Below, in pieces: positions 6,381 to 8,097 of a stretch of 8,097 nt of DNA (position 1 is its first letter; the number at the start of each line of letters is the position of its first letter). Below the pieces are notes generated by a model. It made no database searches, was not told the origin of the DNA, and was given only the letters and a program-made list of their open reading frames with translations. A program made the position numbers and the translations under genes. Origin of the DNA: Nitrospiraceae bacterium (GTDB taxonomy: Bacteria; Nitrospirota; Thermodesulfovibrionia; Thermodesulfovibrionales; Dissulfurispiraceae). The DNA lies in assembly GCA_003170655.1 (NCBI GenBank), contig PMYY01000181.1:6612-14708 (forward strand), in the 5' to 3' direction.

Positions 6381-7121
6381 CTAGATATTCAGAATTACAA
6401 CCGTAATGTTGTCGACCCCACCCCGGTCCAGTGCAAGTGCGATAAGCTTGCTCCCTGCCTTTTCCACAGGGTTTCCGGACAATATGGAATAGATCTCCTC
6501 GTCCGACATATAACCGTGAAGCCCGTCAGAGCATAAAAGTAAGGTATCTCCTCTTTGAAGATCCAGGCAGCTGGCGTCGGGGTCTAACTGACTCGCAGAG
6601 CCCAATGCCTTCAGAATAATGTTTCTATGTGGATGGATCCTGCCCTCTTCCGGGGTAATTATGCCTTCAGCCACGAGTTCATTGACAAGTGTGTGATCTT
6701 GGGAGATAAGGCGCAGTTCTCTGTCCCGAAGCAGGTAAGCCCTGCTGTCTCCTGCATGACATAGAAAACCCTCAGTTTTACATATAACAAAAGCTGTGCA
6801 TGTAGTTGCCATGCCGCGCAGAAGTGGGTCCCTCCCAGCTTCCTGGTAGATATGGAGGTTCGCAGCCTTCAGACATTCCTGCAATGCTTTTAATTTATCT
6901 TCATTCTGTTGCTGGTAATAACAATCCCTTATCAGTTCGACGGCCATTGAACTGGCCCGTTTCCCACCAGGCCCACCACCGACGCCGTCGGCGACAATGA
7001 TAAGGACGCCCTTCCTCTCAAGGAGATCTTCATCGTCAGGTATGCACAGGACATATGAATCCTCATTCTCACGGCGCACAAAACCCTTCTCGCTCCCGGT
7101 AAAAGACCTCATAGGAATCAA
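6381..7121 (-). CDS. PP2C-family serine/threonine protein phosphatase (Stp1-like)
   Basis: A metal-dependent (Mn/Mg) phosphatase of the PPM/PP2C family, cytoplasmic, 246 residues, the usual size for bacterial Stp/PrpC proteins. All signature motifs are present: RRENED (16-21), VADGVGG (43-49), GMATT (103-107), AGDSRAYL (123-130), SQDHT (140-144), LCSDGL (196-201) and DNITVV (237-242), so the metal-binding Asp residues (45, 199, 237) are intact and it should be active. The TTG at 7121 overlaps the upstream stop as TTGA and has AGGAGG four bases before it; the ATG at 7112 gives a protein three residues shorter with a spacing of 13. I list the TTG, but either may be used. Such phosphatases usually reverse Hanks-type kinase phosphorylation; no kinase is in the window. 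The gene is third in a leftward overlapping operon. Confidence 0.93.
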   Translation of the reverse strand: MIPMRSFTGSEKGFVRRENEDSYVLCIPDDEDLLERKGVLIIVADGVGGGPGGKRASSMAVELIRDCYYQQQNEDKLKALQECLKAANLHIYQEAGRDPLLRGMATTCTAFVICKTEGFLCHAGDSRAYLLRDRELRLISQDHTLVNELVAEGIITPEEGRIHPHRNIILKALGSASQLDPDASCLDLQRGDTLLLCSDGLHGYMSDEEIYSILSGNPVEKAGSKLIALALDRGGVDNITVVILNI

Positions 7122-7639
7122 TTACCCTCCTGCCTGCTCTTCACTTGGAACGTATTGCTCTTCCCGGCCGAACCGTCTTTATATATGAGCGCCGTGCTCA
7201 CTGTATAAGTACCGGGGGCCGCGTTTTCCGGCACCAGTACGAATGCATCTACGGTCCAGATTCCGGACTTGAAATCATACTTGGTGCTGTCACGAAAAAC
7301 CGTCCTTTCGTTGTAGGAGACGGTCCTGACGATTTCACCCTTCAATACAGCGGATTGATCGGCAAGGCAGAGCACATACCGAATACGGTGGTTGATTTCT
7401 TCGCCCGGCTTCACACTGTTCGGAATCGTTTCAGTTTCAAGAAGTGTCGGCAGTTCCCGCCTGTCTTCGGGACATTCATGAAAAAGCACGGTCTCCTCCG
7501 GATTCACAACCATTGTCTCACCAGGCGTCCGGAAAGACTTAACAAGATTCTGATGAAAGCCCTGCATGGTCGCACATCCTGCCAAAGTTAGGGCCGCCAT
7601 AAGAGTTGCGAAATAGAATAGAATATTCCGGCACTTCAT
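7118..7639 (-). CDS. Predicted lipoprotein with Ig-like beta-rich domain
   Basis: I do not recognise the family. The 173-residue product has a type II signal peptide: basic start MKCR, a hydrophobic stretch to about residue 20, and the lipobox LAGC with the lipidated Cys at 22. The +2 residue is Ala, which in diderms favours outer-membrane sorting. The mature part is beta-rich and reads like an immunoglobulin-type fold (about 85-168: an RIRYVLC strand, IVRTVSYNERTVF, then GIWTVDAFVLVPENAAPGTYTVSTALIY). The APGTYTV element is common in secreted Ig-like domains. The start is ATG 7639, with GGAG nine bases before it; a GTG at 7654 would spoil the signal peptide. It overlaps the upstream stop as ATGA and ends in the TTGA overlap with the phosphatase gene. 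It probably works with the membrane protein encoded before it. Confidence 0.82.
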   Translation of the reverse strand: MKCRNILFYFATLMAALTLAGCATMQGFHQNLVKSFRTPGETMVVNPEETVLFHECPEDRRELPTLLETETIPNSVKPGEEINHRIRYVLCLADQSAVLKGEIVRTVSYNERTVFRDSTKYDFKSGIWTVDAFVLVPENAAPGTYTVSTALIYKDGSAGKSNTFQVKSRQEGN

Positions 7640-8097
7640 TTCCTGATTCTCCACCCGTTATCTTCTGCACTATCAGGCGCGGCTTCTTTTCCTGCCTCAT
7701 ATGGACGATTATTCGCTTTTGTGCTGTCGATACGACTCTGCAGCTCTGCCGCTGCTGTTTCCTTCTTCTCTGTCTTAATAGTTCTGCCGACATTCCCATG
7801 CGAAGGCGCCTTTGTTAGCTTTTGCTGTTTTTTATGCTGTTTTTCTGCCGCTGACTGCATAGGCATCGGCTCAACAAGGAAGTCGGTCTCCGGCGAGCCC
7901 AGGGCCGGGTTTATAGCCTGGATCGGCACATTGGGCATCACGGCTGCCGGGTCCGTAGATTTCCCTTTTCCTTGTGCCAAAACCGCAAATGCACCAATAG
8001 CAGCTATCGCAATGACGACCGCAGCGATCATAATGCCATGCTTAGCTGTACATAGCCCCGGCGACAATCGCCCACATTTAAGACGGTCGATAAAGTT
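7636..8097 (-). CDS. Single-pass membrane protein, 5' part beyond the window
   Basis: The frame is open to the right edge and encodes 153 visible residues with no clear start: a TTG at 8067 and an ATG at 8031 have no ribosome binding site, so the gene most likely begins outside the window. The visible order is a basic segment with Lys and Arg (residues 1-22), one hydrophobic helix (about 23-41, IMIAAVVIAIAAIGAFAVLA), then a long hydrophilic, disordered tail rich in Pro, Ala, Lys and Gln (AEKQHKKQQKLTK). By the positive-inside rule the N-terminal side is cytoplasmic and the tail periplasmic. The missing N-terminal part could be a cytoplasmic domain; a Ser/Thr kinase would fit the downstream phosphatase, but nothing visible shows it. 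Its stop overlaps the lipoprotein start as ATGA. Confidence 0.65.
   Translation of the reverse strand, partial: NFIDRLKCGRLSPGLCTAKHGIMIAAVVIAIAAIGAFAVLAQGKGKSTDPAAVMPNVPIQAINPALGSPETDFLVEPMPMQSAAEKQHKKQQKLTKAPSHGNVGRTIKTEKKETAAAELQSRIDSTKANNRPYEAGKEAAPDSAEDNGWRIRK

Overview
The window looks like a chromosomal core or near-core segment of a diderm, probably anaerobic, bacterium. The support is indirect: a lipobox lipoprotein, a citrate synthase of the type common in clostridia and some deltaproteobacterial anaerobes, an ACT plus UPF0210 gene pair, frequent AGG and ATA codons, and dense gene packing. A Desulfobacterota- or Nitrospirota-like host is a guess; nothing here fixes the taxon. There are no RNA genes, insertion sequences, CRISPR arrays or phage genes that I can see.

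Layout. Positions 1-189 hold the 3' end of a gene that starts outside the window. After a gap of about 160 bases comes a rightward run of five genes (349-3534): a tandem-ACT-domain protein, a UPF0210/DUF711 protein, a small two-helix membrane protein with a C-terminal zinc ribbon, a helical protein of unknown function, and a single-domain GIY-YIG protein. Gaps between them are short (3 to 51 bases), so they may be co-transcribed. The first two form a conserved pair whose biochemical role is unknown.

A leftward citrate synthase (3556-4902) converges on the GIY-YIG gene; its probable intrinsic terminator lies inside the last codons of that gene. A divergent phosphoglycerate kinase homologue (5052-6356) is read rightward. 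The shared intergenic region (4903-5051) carries a perfect 16-base palindrome overlapping a candidate promoter, a reasonable operator candidate.

From the right edge, three overlapping leftward genes run 8097 to 6381: a single-pass membrane protein (cut by the edge), a lipoprotein and a PP2C-type Ser/Thr phosphatase. The junctions are ATGA and TTGA, so translation is probably coupled. This looks like an envelope-linked phosphosignalling operon whose kinase, if there is one, would lie beyond the edge.

The items most worth a second look are the kinase homologue with eroded active-site motifs, the palindrome that could co-regulate it with citrate synthase, and the membrane protein/lipoprotein/phosphatase operon. 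I see no clear wholly new system; these are candidates only.
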